Below, piece after piece: positions 45,564 through 54,631 of a stretch of DNA of 64,000 nt. The stretch comes from Neoarius graeffei. Lineage: Eukaryota > Chordata > Actinopteri > Siluriformes > Ariidae. The position numbers and the translations under genes are program-made. The DNA lies in NCBI RefSeq assembly GCF_027579695.1, contig NC_083578.1, forward strand, positions 4,474,960-4,538,959. The letters run 5' to 3'. How positions within the stretch are numbered: position 1 is the stretch's first letter; each line of letters opens with the position of its first letter. The notes under the pieces were generated by a model, which was not told where the DNA came from, did no database searches, and was given only the letters and a program-made list of their open reading frames with translations.

Positions 45564-46860
45564 ATTAATTATTAAAACACATTAATAGTCTTGTAGACTG
45601 CTCAGGGGTCCTGTTACGAGGACCGTAATGCTCCGAATATCCGTTGAGCGGAACGGCTTTGTTGCTTACCAAAGTCGTACGTACTTACACATTTCGACAA
45701 ATTTTTGAGCACAGTGTACCACATAAAATCGATCAGTAAGCACAGCAAGTAATCATACATAAAGCGCGCTGGATTATAAGGTGCACTGTCAATTTTTTAA
45801 GGATTTTAAGTGAGCCTTATAGTCCCAAAAATACGGTAATAATAATGATGAAATTACAGGCCCGTTTGTTTGCCGTTAAAAACAAGATTGGATAAATTTA
45901 ACTTTCTAAAAATGTTACAAAACATACGCTAGCTTATCCTGAAAATGCTGACTACATTTGTAGATCACCTCGCGGACCACTCGTGACTTTACTGGTAACT
46001 TTCCAGTTACAAGTTTCAGACTATCGACACACAATGAATATAAAATAAAATACAGATGATCTACTCACCAAACGCTGAAACTAATTGATTAAGAAGCAGA
46101 TTTTTCCTCTGATGATTCCATTCTGTGTTAAGGGAGGAGGATCTCTAACAGTGATGAGATTCACAAACGATTAGGGTCTTTTCGAAACGAAACATAAAAA
46201 TGACTCAATCGAGCGAATCGATACGGACGTATACGAGTTTGTTCTAAAGAATCGATTCAGTGAAGCTTTCGTTGAGATTAAAATACACACCCATGTCCCA
46301 TGTCAGAATGTCTGTATTTTATACGGATTTGATTCAACAAACGTAGTATACGGGCGTACAAATAAAGTTATACGGATTCTTAAAAAAAAACTTCAATATT
46401 TATTTAGAGCTATAATCAATTCCCATGATGATAAAAGAGCACATAACATTTACACTTTGTGTTTTTTGTCAAACATTGGAGCTTTGTATTCATTCTTAAG
46501 GTTTATTGTTATTACTGTAATATTGAATAAAAAGTAACTGGGATATATCATTGTTAATTATCATTCAAATTTTAGGTTATTTTAATTTGCATCTTATAAG
46601 GATTTTATAAGGAAATACGGATTTTAGTTGGTTATACAGGATTGATTGACCAAAGGTTGACATGTATGCACACCAGAAACATAGTTCTGACTGTTCATGT
46701 CCAGAGTACTGATTTGTTGTTTCATTATTTTGTGCATATCCAGTAATGCCATATATAAATGCTGAAACAATTAAAAAATAAAATATACATTACACAGCTC
46801 CTAGAGATTGCAAATACCTGCACAAGGATAAATCAAAACTGAGCCGGCCAAATTGTCTAG
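45564..46860. other. ERV interior, unassigned; expected gag region
   Basis: In element orientation this precedes pol, but no gag motif is seen. It includes a MITE-like stretch with GATTATAAGGTGCACTG and an inverted partner at about 45770-45838, and A+T-rich DNA. It appears to be replaced or decayed sequence. Confidence 0.4.
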
Positions 46861-47022
46861 AATTTGTGTAGAATGCTAAACCACAGCGATTCATCCAATC
46901 CCGTGGGTTTTTCTCGGGGTCTGGGTACCTTAACACAATTTCCCCTCCCATTGGTGACACGAAAGAACAGTCTCGAGATTAATTATTCTGTGTTAATTCA
47001 TAAAGACGTGCGCGCACTAATT

Positions 47023-47304
47023 CTTCCTGTGAAATCATTCATGAGGATAAACAAATCGTCCCGTGAAAACATTCACGAGGATAAACACATCGTCCTATGA
47101 AATCATTCACGAGGATAAACAAATCGTCCCATGAAAACATTCACGAGGATAAACAAATCGTCCCGTGAAAACATTCACGAGGATAAATAAATCGTCCCGT
47201 GAAAACATTCACGAGGATAAACAAATCGTCCCGTGGAACTATCCACGAGGATAAACAAATAAACAAGTCGTCCCGTGACAACTATGTCACGGGGATAAAC
47301 AAAT
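47023..47304 (-). repeat. Tandem array of eight hairpin-forming ~34-bp units in the ERV leader
   Basis: Each unit reads (on +) CGTCCCGTGAA AACA TTCACGAGG plus a GATAAACAAAT spacer. Unit starts are about 47023, 47057, 47091, 47125, 47159, 47193, 47227 and 47269. Each contains an inverted repeat CGTGAA...TTCACG. In unit 7 the stem reads CGTGGA...TCCACG and in unit 8 CCCGTGAC...GTCACGGG, so paired positions changed together. The array lies 58 bp from the primer-binding site, in the transcribed leader between the LTR and the gag position. Packaging or dimerisation roles are possible but only inferred. Confidence 0.85.
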
Positions 47305-47361
47305 TTGGGTTTTCGGATACTACCACCCAGGCGGAAGTCCCTTAAACGTACATGGTCAGTA

Positions 47362-47381
47362 GATCCCCGTACGGGCCACCA
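47362..47381 (-). promoter_or_regulatory. ERV primer-binding site, tRNA-Ile
   Basis: GATCCCCGTACGGGCCACCA on the plus strand equals, from memory, the 3' end of vertebrate tRNA-Ile(AAU) including CCA. On the element strand it is its complement, three bases after the 5' LTR. A tRNA-Ile primer is the hallmark used for ERV-I-type class I elements. Confidence 0.85.
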
Positions 47382-47384
47382 AAC

Positions 47385-48081
47385 TGAAAGGTTTCTTCAC
47401 CTCTTGCCCTCAGCCTCCAGAGAGCGATTACCCCATCTCGAGATCAGTCCCCCCGTGTCACCCAGACGTCTGGGGGTGAGTCGCAAAGAAAGACAGGAAC
47501 CCCACAAAGTAGTTTGCATCTTTATTCACAAGTCCCCAATGAGACAAGAGAATTCAGGGGATTTTGTGTGTGTCTTATCTGTGCGGATGAAGTGACATCA
47601 CTGAAGACCTTGGTGCTGTGTGTGTGTATATGGGGGTGTGTGAGTGAGTGATATCATTTTGATATCTGTGTCTGTGTGTGTGTGTGTGTTAATGCATTGC
47701 ATGCTTCAGAGACTGTAGTCAGACCTTGAACAGGTCACGTCTTAATTATATCACTGTTCTAATGAATGTTCAGATGTATGTGTGTGAGTGAAACCTTGGC
47801 GATGGTATACAATAATAAGATGTTCTTATGATATGATAACAATGTGCAGACAGATATCAAAGGCCATTCCTTAGGTCAGAGATAGCACAGGGCAAAATGT
47901 TCAAAAAGATATCAATATTACGTCTCGAGCAATGTGTCTAGCTGAGACAAAAGGTCACGTCTTAATTCAATGCCTTCTAGCTGAAATAGTAAAATAGTAG
48001 AATATTAACAATATTAAGAATAAATCCTTATATGATCAGAATACAATATTATTTATCCTTACAAAGGAATAAATCCTAACA
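47385..48081 (-). repeat. ERV 5' LTR (element orientation)
   Basis: 697 bp, close match of 37699-38391 with the same TG...CA ends. It drives transcription towards lower coordinates. The U5 palindrome here is shortened to CCCAGACGTCTGGG by a nearby indel. Confidence 0.92.
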
Positions 48082-48191
48082 GGGTCACACCAGATATTGC
48101 AAGCAAAGGTTCACAAACTTTTGCCACTCACAGATATGTAATATTGGATCATTTTCCTCAATAAATAAATGACTGAATATAATATTTTTGT

Positions 48192-48566
48192 GGGACGGCA
48201 CGGTGGTGTAGTGGTTAGCGCTGTCGCCTCACAGCAAGAAGGTCCTGGGTTCGAGTCCCGTGGCCGGCGAGGGCCTTTCTGTGTGGAGTTTGCATGTTCT
48301 CCCCGTGTCCGCGTGGGTTTCCTCCGGGTGCTCCGGTTTCCCCCACAGTCCAAAGACATGCAGGTTAGGTTAACTGGTGACTCTAAATTGAGCGTAGGTG
48401 TGAATGTGAGTGTGAATGGTTGTCTGTGTCTATGTGTCAGCCCTGTGATGACCTGGCGACTTGTCCAGGGTGTACCCCGCCTTTCGCCCGTAGTCAGCTG
48501 GGATAGGCTCCAGCTTGCCTGCGACCCTGTAGAACAGGATAAAGCGGCTACAGATAATGAGATGAG
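48192..48566 (+). mobile_element. tRNA-headed SINE, copy 2, 13-bp duplication
   Basis: Same family and orientation as 36627-36984, with a box B GGTTCGAGTCC. Flanked by ATAATATTTTTGT at 48179-48191 and 48567-48579. It lies inside the right inverted repeat of Tc1, whose sequence is uninterrupted on the left side, which proves insertion after Tc1 arrival. Confidence 0.9.
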
Positions 48567-48799
48567 ATAATATTTTTGTCTCATTTGTTTAACTGGGTTC
48601 TCTTTATCTACTTTCAGGACTTGTGTGAAAATCTGATGATGTTTTAGGTCATGTTTATGCAGAAATATAGAAAATTCTCAAGGGTTCACAAACTTTCAAG
48701 CACCACTGTAAATGGAATAACAGTAAGACAGTGAGCAGCAAACTCCAGTCTGTCTCGGTTAAAGGCGTATACCGTATAGACAGGTGAAATGTTTATCAC

Positions 48800-49881
48800 C
48801 TTCAGGTAGTTGGGAATAGTTCAGTCCCATTAGCAAAGGCTCTTCCTCCGATGAAATTCGCCGTCTTTCCTTGTTCACGTGCCTTGGCCATCAGGGGCCA
48901 CAGCTGCATCCGTCTCTCTCTGACAGCCGGTGACAAGTCCTCAGCAAATTCTTGCTCTGCAGGAATGTGGACTTCTTTGAAGCTTTCCAGACTGCATCAT
49001 GGTAAAAACGGTTGGCAAATTGTAGAATAATCCCTCGAGGATTGGAGACATCTTTCCTTGGCTGGCTGAGTCAATGCACTGTATCAATTACATCAGGGAA
49101 TTTCGCTTTATACTCCGGCAGGATCGTCTGACAGATGTGTATTACCTCTGTGTGGGCGTCTTGCTCCTTACACTCAGCCACTCCATACAGACGCAGGTTC
49201 CAGTGTCGTGAGTAGTTCTCCAGCTCAGTGACTCGTTCCAGAAGAGTCACTTTTTTTCTCCGTCTTGCAGGCTTGAGCATCAACTTGTCATCTTCCCCTT
49301 TACCTCTCGAATCTCAGCGCAGGCAAACTCAACTGTTTTCTTAAGCCCCTCTATCTTCAATGTACTGTCAGATATCAGCTTCTCCATATTTTTTCCCAGA
49401 CTATCAAGTCTGGTGTTTAAGACGTGTAGAGTAAATTTTAGTGTTATATGATTTTGTAATTTCCCTTTTCACTGGGTGTTGCCTCTTCAAGGACTAATGA
49501 CTTAGAACATTCTGTACCAAAACATGTTCATCTTATACTCGTTATGCGCGTAGCAGATGTCTCCCTTTTCTCTAGTAGAGTATATATAGATTTGAGAACA
49601 AAGGGGCAGTATGAGTGGTGTGCCAAACCCTCATCAGTATGTGTCCGTTTCTGCAATAAACTTTCTTTGACTTGCAAAAGGACGAGACTGGTGTTGGTGT
49701 TTGTTATTTTTCCACAACAGACATCTGAAATTTTCTGCACTCTGCCTCCACTATCCACATCCAGGGAGCGCTGCGATTCCAGCTTCTTTGCTGCAGGGGG
49801 TTTGGATGGTGTTATGGCTGGTGTAATATGAAGAGGAGGAAACTCTGAGTCCACAAGGGAAATCACAGGTGGATCTGCCAT
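48800..49881 (-). pseudogene. L1 ORF1, interrupted by a solo LTR
   Basis: The frame starts at ATG 49879-49881 (MADPPVISLVDSEFPPLH), runs to VQKISDV at 49724, is broken by the solo LTR, and continues as LNTRLDSLGKNMEKL. It then contains a coiled-coil and the RRM-like core RHWNLRLYGV...CQTILPEYKAKFPDVIDTVH (49283-49071). After a stop near 49069 it decays through the C-terminal domain. ORF1p is the RNA chaperone of L1 particles. Several frame breaks (49325, 49069) make it non-functional. Confidence 0.8.
49425..49719 (+). mobile_element. Solo LTR, 295 bp, inside L1 ORF1
   Basis: Starts TGTAGAGTAAAT and ends CCACAACA, with a TATA-like TATATATA at 49581-49588 and AATAAA at 49655-49660. Flanks GACG (49421-49424) and GACA (49720-49723) fit a 4-bp duplication with one change. 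Removing it restores the ORF1 reading ISDV-LNT. No internal region remains, so it is the product of LTR-LTR recombination. It is not related to the other LTRs in the window. Confidence 0.8.
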
Positions 49882-49930
49882 GCAGTAGTCATGCAGGTAG
49901 TACACAAGCAGATTCTCTCTTGCTATTGGT

Positions 49931-50160
49931 CCCACTAAACATTAGATGTCGTATGGACGTGCAGATCATGTCTTTATTGCGTCCGTCGGTCCAAGACCAA
50001 TTCTGGACTTCTAAATGACGTGCAAACTAGGTCTGCTATTTAGACGTCTAACTATGACCCTATTTGGACGTCAATATGTAGTTGAAAATTTTAACGTCAG
50101 ACAAGGTGACTTTTTTGGACGTCATCAAGACGTCTAAAACAGGTGCAGGAAAATTACGTA
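49931..50160. repeat. CACTA left subterminal GACGTC-rich region
   Basis: At least eight GACGT/ACGTC motifs, such as TAGACGTCTAA, TTGGACGTCAAT and CAAGACGTCTAAAAC. This is the typical short subterminal repeat array of CACTA elements. Confidence 0.8.
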
Positions 50161-50271
50161 TATAACCTATTTTTAATTTAAATAAATTTTATTACAAATT
50201 ATAAATATAAATAAATAATATTACAAATATCAATATTGTTATTAATATTGTCCGTGAATTTTAATATAGCT

Positions 50272-52889
50272 ATATGCAAAATACGATAGGGGTATCGCAC
50301 CTGGCTCACCTCTACAGGTACTCAGCCCTGCACCATCTGTGAGCCAGTGGCATCGCTCTCTCTCTTTCTCCTTCCCTCAAGGCACCAGCGTGGCTCTGCG
50401 TGGCAGGGCGCCCTCCTCCCTAAGCCAAGACGAAGCTTGACTGCATGCCACAACTAGACAAGAGTTGGCTGGCTTCAGCAGGTTGTCAAATGGGCACCCC
50501 CCTTCACTGGTGTTTCATCGATTTAAGCCCATGACACCTCGGAGGGGCTCGACGGCAGAACCAGCATCCTGGCTCTACCCCCGCTTGAACGCCACCCAAC
50601 TCTATGCCTTCAGTTCTTCAGTAGGCCGGCTCTACCACCGCACCTCCCTTTGGATCCAAATCCAGCGTGACGCTTCTTCTGCCCGCTTGGTGGTGTTAGC
50701 CACCAGCTGCTTCCTAGCTGACCCTTCAATTCCCAACAGTCCAAGGGCTCTCCAGAGCGACCGCCCAGCAAAACCCCTGCAGCCCACCTCCACCGGCAAG
50801 TTCCAGGCCATCCATCCATTATGCTGGATCTCGAGGATGAGGGCTTGATATTTTTTAAGCTTACGCTCATATGCCTCCTCTATCCTCTCTTCCCAGGGAA
50901 CCGTCAGTTCTATGAGCACCACCTGTTTGGTACCTTTAGACCACAGTACAATGTCTGGTCTCAGGCTAGTGTGGACTATCTCCTCTGGGAATTTGAGCTG
51001 CTTTTTCAGGTCAGCCCGCATCTCCCAGTCACTTGCTGTGGCAAGGACCCCTTTGCTCCTCCCTCCTGCTACAGAGCTTTCTCCCGCTCTGACAAAATGG
51101 ATGAAGCGAGGCCCCCTGGAAAGCTGTCTTGCCTTTTTCCTCGCCTGCTCAACACCATCGACCAACTGTGTGAGGATCTGGTCATGTCGCCATCGGAACT
51201 TCCCGTCTGCAAGGCTTGAGTGACACGAGGAGAGGACATGCTCTAGGTTAGCTGTCCTTCCGCAGAGCTTACAGCTCGGGCTCTCTACCATTCCCCAGGT
51301 GTAGAGGTTCGATGGAGTCGGCAGGACATCATATGTGGAACGCAACAGGAACTTAATCCGGTGGCCTTCCATGCTCCAGATGTCCCGCCAAGATAAAGCT
51401 CTCTCCCTCGCTCCCTCCCATTTAGTCCAGCTGCCTTGTTTGCTCATGGCCACGGCCTTGACATGCCGGCTTTCCTCCTCTGCCTTCCGCAGCTCCCTTT
51501 GCACCAAGCCTCGACGCTCCTTTGGATCGGCTTTGTTCCAGCTTGTTCTGGTGAAGCAACCCAGCCCAAGCTTTCCCTGGGCTACTGACCCAATGATGTC
51601 AGCATGATGCAGTCGATCTTCCACCTCCTTCAGTGCTGTACTGGCTGACCATTTCCGGCCTGTTCTGACAACAATGCCCGCCTGCCGCACTCTCTCATCT
51701 CTACTATCTCGTAGCATCATGGCCTGCCGTATCTTTGCGACCTTATACTCCTCCACCACCGATGTTATTGGCAGCTGTAGCTTGCTGCCTGAGCTGTACA
51801 GGCCAATGGAGCAGAAGCTTCTTGGGACACCCAACCATCTCCTCAAGTAAGTGTTCAGCTTCCTCTCCAGCCTCTCCACTGTGGAAACAGGTACCTCATA
51901 AACCAGGAGTGGCCAGAGCAGTCTGGGGAGAACCCCATGTTGGTAGCCCCAGGCCTTATAATTACCCGGCAGACCACTCTTCTCCAGAGATGTCATCCAG
52001 GTTTCTGCTTGGTTAAGCATCTCTTTCACGCTCTGTCTGTCATTGAGGTCTGACCTAAACCACTTCCCCAAGCACTTCACAGGTTTTTCTTGGACAGATG
52101 GAATAATGTCCTCTCCAATCTTGAAGCGAAATCGTTCCTGGACACACCCCTTTTTCAGAACTAGGCTTCTGGATTTTGCCAGTTTGAACTCCATTCTTGC
52201 CCAATTTATGAGCTCAATCAAGTCCTCCAAAATCCATCTTCCTTCTGACACTGATCTTGCTGTGATGGTGAGGTCATCCATAAACGCTCTTATAGGCAGC
52301 ATCTGCATGCCGCTTGCCAGGACTGCACCTCGACGCAACTTCTCTGCTGACTTGACGAGAAGGTTCATCGCTGCAGAAAACAGAATCACTGAAATTGTGC
52401 AGCCAGTGACGATGCCCACCTCTAGCCTCTGCCAACTCGTGGTGAATTCTCCGCAGGTGAAACGCATGTTAAATCTGTTGAAGTAGTTCTGCAAGAGCTT
52501 CTGGAATCGCTCTGGGATATGATAGATCTTCAGAGTCAACTCCACTAGCTTATGGGGTATCGTCCCATAGGCATTTGTTAAATCAAGCCACAGAACTGCC
52601 AGATTGCCATTGTTCCTCTTTGCGTCCTCAATGATCTTAGAGATTACGCTGGTGTGTTCGAGACAGCCAGATACCCCTGGCATGCCACCTTTTTGAACTG
52701 AAGTGTCAATATACCCATTGTCCAACAAAAAGGTGGTCAACCTCTTCGCCAGGATCCCTAGAAAGATCTTAGCTTCCACATTAAGCAGTGAGATGGTACG
52801 AAATTGCTTGATCCCTACGGAATTTTCTTCCTTAGGGATGAAGCACCCCTCGGCAAGCAACCATTCATCAGCAAGGAAGTTCTTCCGCC
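50272..52889 (-). mobile_element. 5'-truncated RLE-type LINE (R2/HERO-like) with 14-bp duplication
   Basis: Inserted into the CACTA element between direct repeats ATTTTAATATAGCT at 50258-50271 and 52890-52903. The minus-strand coding region ends at 50632, followed by a roughly 360-bp 3' UTR without poly-A. The 5' end is truncated within the RT coding region. Absence of a poly-A tail and a C-terminal restriction-like endonuclease place it among the R2/NeSL/HERO-type LINEs. Confidence 0.92.
50632..52860 (-). CDS. RT with restriction-like endonuclease, 5' truncated but open
   Basis: 742 residues from the first Met, with the frame open to the truncation point at about 52889. RT motifs: FRTISLLNVEAKIF, LDLTNAYGTIPHK, GIVTGC, and a catalytic FMDD in AFMDDLTITA where most LINEs have F/YADD. 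Near the C-terminus a CX2CX7HX4C motif (CKLCGRTANLEHVLSSC) precedes the endonuclease core RPDIVLWS...VVLIELTVPWEE and ERKLKKY, a PD-(D/E)XK nuclease. The enzyme would nick target DNA and prime cDNA synthesis there. No internal stop or frameshift is seen, so the insertion looks young, but it lacks the N-terminal DNA-binding fingers and cannot transpose on its own. Confidence 0.9.
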   Translation of the reverse strand: MLAEGCFIPKEENSVGIKQFRTISLLNVEAKIFLGILAKRLTTFLLDNGYIDTSVQKGGMPGVSGCLEHTSVISKIIEDAKRNNGNLAVLWLDLTNAYGTIPHKLVELTLKIYHIPERFQKLLQNYFNRFNMRFTCGEFTTSWQRLEVGIVTGCTISVILFSAAMNLLVKSAEKLRRGAVLASGMQMLPIRAFMDDLTITARSVSEGRWILEDLIELINWARMEFKLAKSRSLVLKKGCVQERFRFKIGEDIIPSVQEKPVKCLGKWFRSDLNDRQSVKEMLNQAETWMTSLEKSGLPGNYKAWGYQHGVLPRLLWPLLVYEVPVSTVERLERKLNTYLRRWLGVPRSFCSIGLYSSGSKLQLPITSVVEEYKVAKIRQAMMLRDSRDERVRQAGIVVRTGRKWSASTALKEVEDRLHHADIIGSVAQGKLGLGCFTRTSWNKADPKERRGLVQRELRKAEEESRHVKAVAMSKQGSWTKWEGARERALSWRDIWSMEGHRIKFLLRSTYDVLPTPSNLYTWGMVESPSCKLCGRTANLEHVLSSCHSSLADGKFRWRHDQILTQLVDGVEQARKKARQLSRGPRFIHFVRAGESSVAGGRSKGVLATASDWEMRADLKKQLKFPEEIVHTSLRPDIVLWSKGTKQVVLIELTVPWEERIEEAYERKLKKYQALILEIQHNGWMAWNLPVEVGCRGFAGRSLWRALGLLGIEGSARKQLVANTTKRAEEASRWIWIQREVRW

Positions 52890-52903
52890 ATTTTAATATA
52901 GCT

Positions 52904-54631
52904 TATTTATATGTGATTACATACCATTTACATTATATTTTATCTGTTTAATTTGTTGTCTATTTGAGTTCAACTTGAGTTCAACCAGTCAACGCCTCTC
53001 TGATTGGCCAACCGCGTCGACGCAGCCCAATAGTAAACGCCACTCTGATTGGCCAACAACACCACTAACGTTTCTCACGATTCAGAGGAACTTTTCTTCT
53101 GTGCCGGAGATGAAGAAGCAAATGGCCGCACGGTTCTAATTGTTTCTTCTGCTGACGATGGTTCTGCTCAGCACAAATTTGTCCTGAATAAGTTGAAGGT
53201 AAGTCCGGTCATGGCAGTTAATTTTATATTCATACATGAATTTGTAGTGTTAGTCGTTTAGTTTTCTAAGCTTTGTGGACGGTGAATCTTAACCCGGTCT
53301 GAATCTGCTGTGTAATGTGCCATGTGCCATTGGCATCAGCTAACGTTAGCAAACGTTAGCTAAACATTGGCCTCGTCAATTTGGACAGTAGAAACGACCA
53401 GCGTGCCTAAAAATATTCACGTTAACCGAAGCTTTGTTGTGAACAACCATATTGTGTGATCACTAAGTCGCTGCATTAACTAAAGCTAGGTTGATAGTCA
53501 ACCTAAGCTGATATTTCCCTATCTGGCTAAAGTCACTAGCTAGTGTTATTAGCCATCTCAAGGTGAAAAGTGCCAGTAGCACGTCTCAAGATGTATTTTT
53601 AGGAATTGCTGTAAACGAGATAGATTTTAAGCATACGTGTAGTTGGATAGTGTGCTTACAGTAGTTAACTAACCAAAGGAAGCTTGACTAATATGCTCTC
53701 TTTTGCAGTATCTTTTAACAAGCCACCGACAAGACAAAGGAAACCAACCGTTTGTTTCCCGCTACTTTTAGACTGTGCATGTTCTGGTAACTAGGATTAA
53801 CTAGCAATTAACTTGTTAGCTAGCTTACAGATAACTGGTCAAACAAAACGAGGCCCAACATTACTGCTTTCATTCAAAGGTGAATAAACAGCATTTCCTT
53901 GCAAATCATGGCACAAATACTGTTGTTATTGTCATGGCATGTTGGTTTGATAACCCATTCCAAAATGTGGCAGATAAAACAGGCTCTGCTAGCCTAGTAA
54001 AACTAAACATTTGCCTACAAGATGGGCTTATGTGAAGTAGCTATCTAAGCACACCTACCAATTTAGCTGTTCAACGTTGTGGAAGTAGCAGTAGAAATCC
54101 AATCCTACCTTTCTTTGTAACTTGATAAAATCTATTACTCAAAGATCTACGAGTTAGATCCGCAATGCAAGTTCGAGCCTGTTGGATTGGAGCGTGTAGC
54201 CTGCCATGCTGTGCAGCTAGCTATCTCTCTGCACTATTGCAAAATGTTTTTTTTTTCCTATCTGTGTTTTAACATGACAATTTCATTATAGGATGGCATG
54301 TCAGTATATGGGTATATGGTTAATGATGACTGATCCTGTTATTAATTACAAGTCATTTTAACATGGCCTTTGCACATACAAAGCAAATTGGAGTTGATGT
54401 TGAAATTAGAATTACTAGGTCTTATTATACTTAAGATAAAAATCTTAACAGCCTTGTTTTTCTGTCAGGTGGTGTACAGTGTCTAATTTTGGACTCCGGG
54501 AGTGTCTTGCGCTTTAGGATCACAAAGACCTGAATAAGGTAAGTATTGTGACGTCCACATACCCTTTGCAAATGCCCCAATCAAATAGAACATAAAACTT
54601 AACTAACTTGTACTCACGTCTGGAATTACAG
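52904..54631 (+). other. CACTA transposase leader region with two short exons
   Basis: A probable exon ends at 53198 with donor AAG/GTAAGT (open frame from about 53049). A second short exon is 54479-54538 (acceptor TGTCAG, donor AAG/GTAAGT). An acceptor ATTACAG abuts the transposase ATG at 54632. Read through the first junction, the frame stops in exon 2, so these look like 5' UTR or a short upstream ORF. The rest is intronic DNA with GTTAGC-type short repeats. Confidence 0.55.

Larger units (their letters stand above)
37699..48081 (-). mobile_element. Endogenous retrovirus (gamma/epsilon-type), minus strand, inside Tc1
   Basis: Two direct LTRs (37699-38391 and 47385-48081) enclose minus-strand pol remnants, a tRNA-Ile primer-binding site beside the right LTR and a polypurine tract beside the left LTR. 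Transcription therefore runs from high to low coordinates. The Tc1 sequence is rejoined across it, with GGGT found on both sides (one extra T on the left). No gag, protease or env is recognisable. The centre (41.4-46.9 kb) is filled with other repeats, including a hAT element. This is a defective old copy. Confidence 0.85.
34457..48708 (+). mobile_element. Tc1 transposon, expanded to 14 kb by later insertions
   Basis: The ends CAGTGGTGCTTGAAAGTTTG (left) and their complement (right) are flanked by TA at 34455-34456 and 48709-48710. Terminal inverted repeats are about 210 bp (34457 to about 34667; right copy about 48095-48708, itself split by a SINE). The transposase gene lies between them on the plus strand. 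The element sits between ORF1 and ORF2 of the minus-strand L1. It has received a TTAA-flanked element, two SINEs and an ERV, and without these would be about 1.6 kb, the normal Tc1 length. Confidence 0.92.

Noticed and set aside
47023-47304. CRISPR-like array of ~34-bp repeats
   Set aside because: The units are contiguous, with no unique spacers and no cas genes. They sit in an ERV leader in vertebrate DNA.
46864-47595. Plus-strand frames across the ERV leader and LTR
   Set aside because: They run antisense to the element, cross the hairpin array and LTR, and have no recognisable domain.
50465-52486. Several plus-strand frames of 80-150 residues
   Set aside because: They are antisense shadows of the 742-codon LINE frame on the minus strand.
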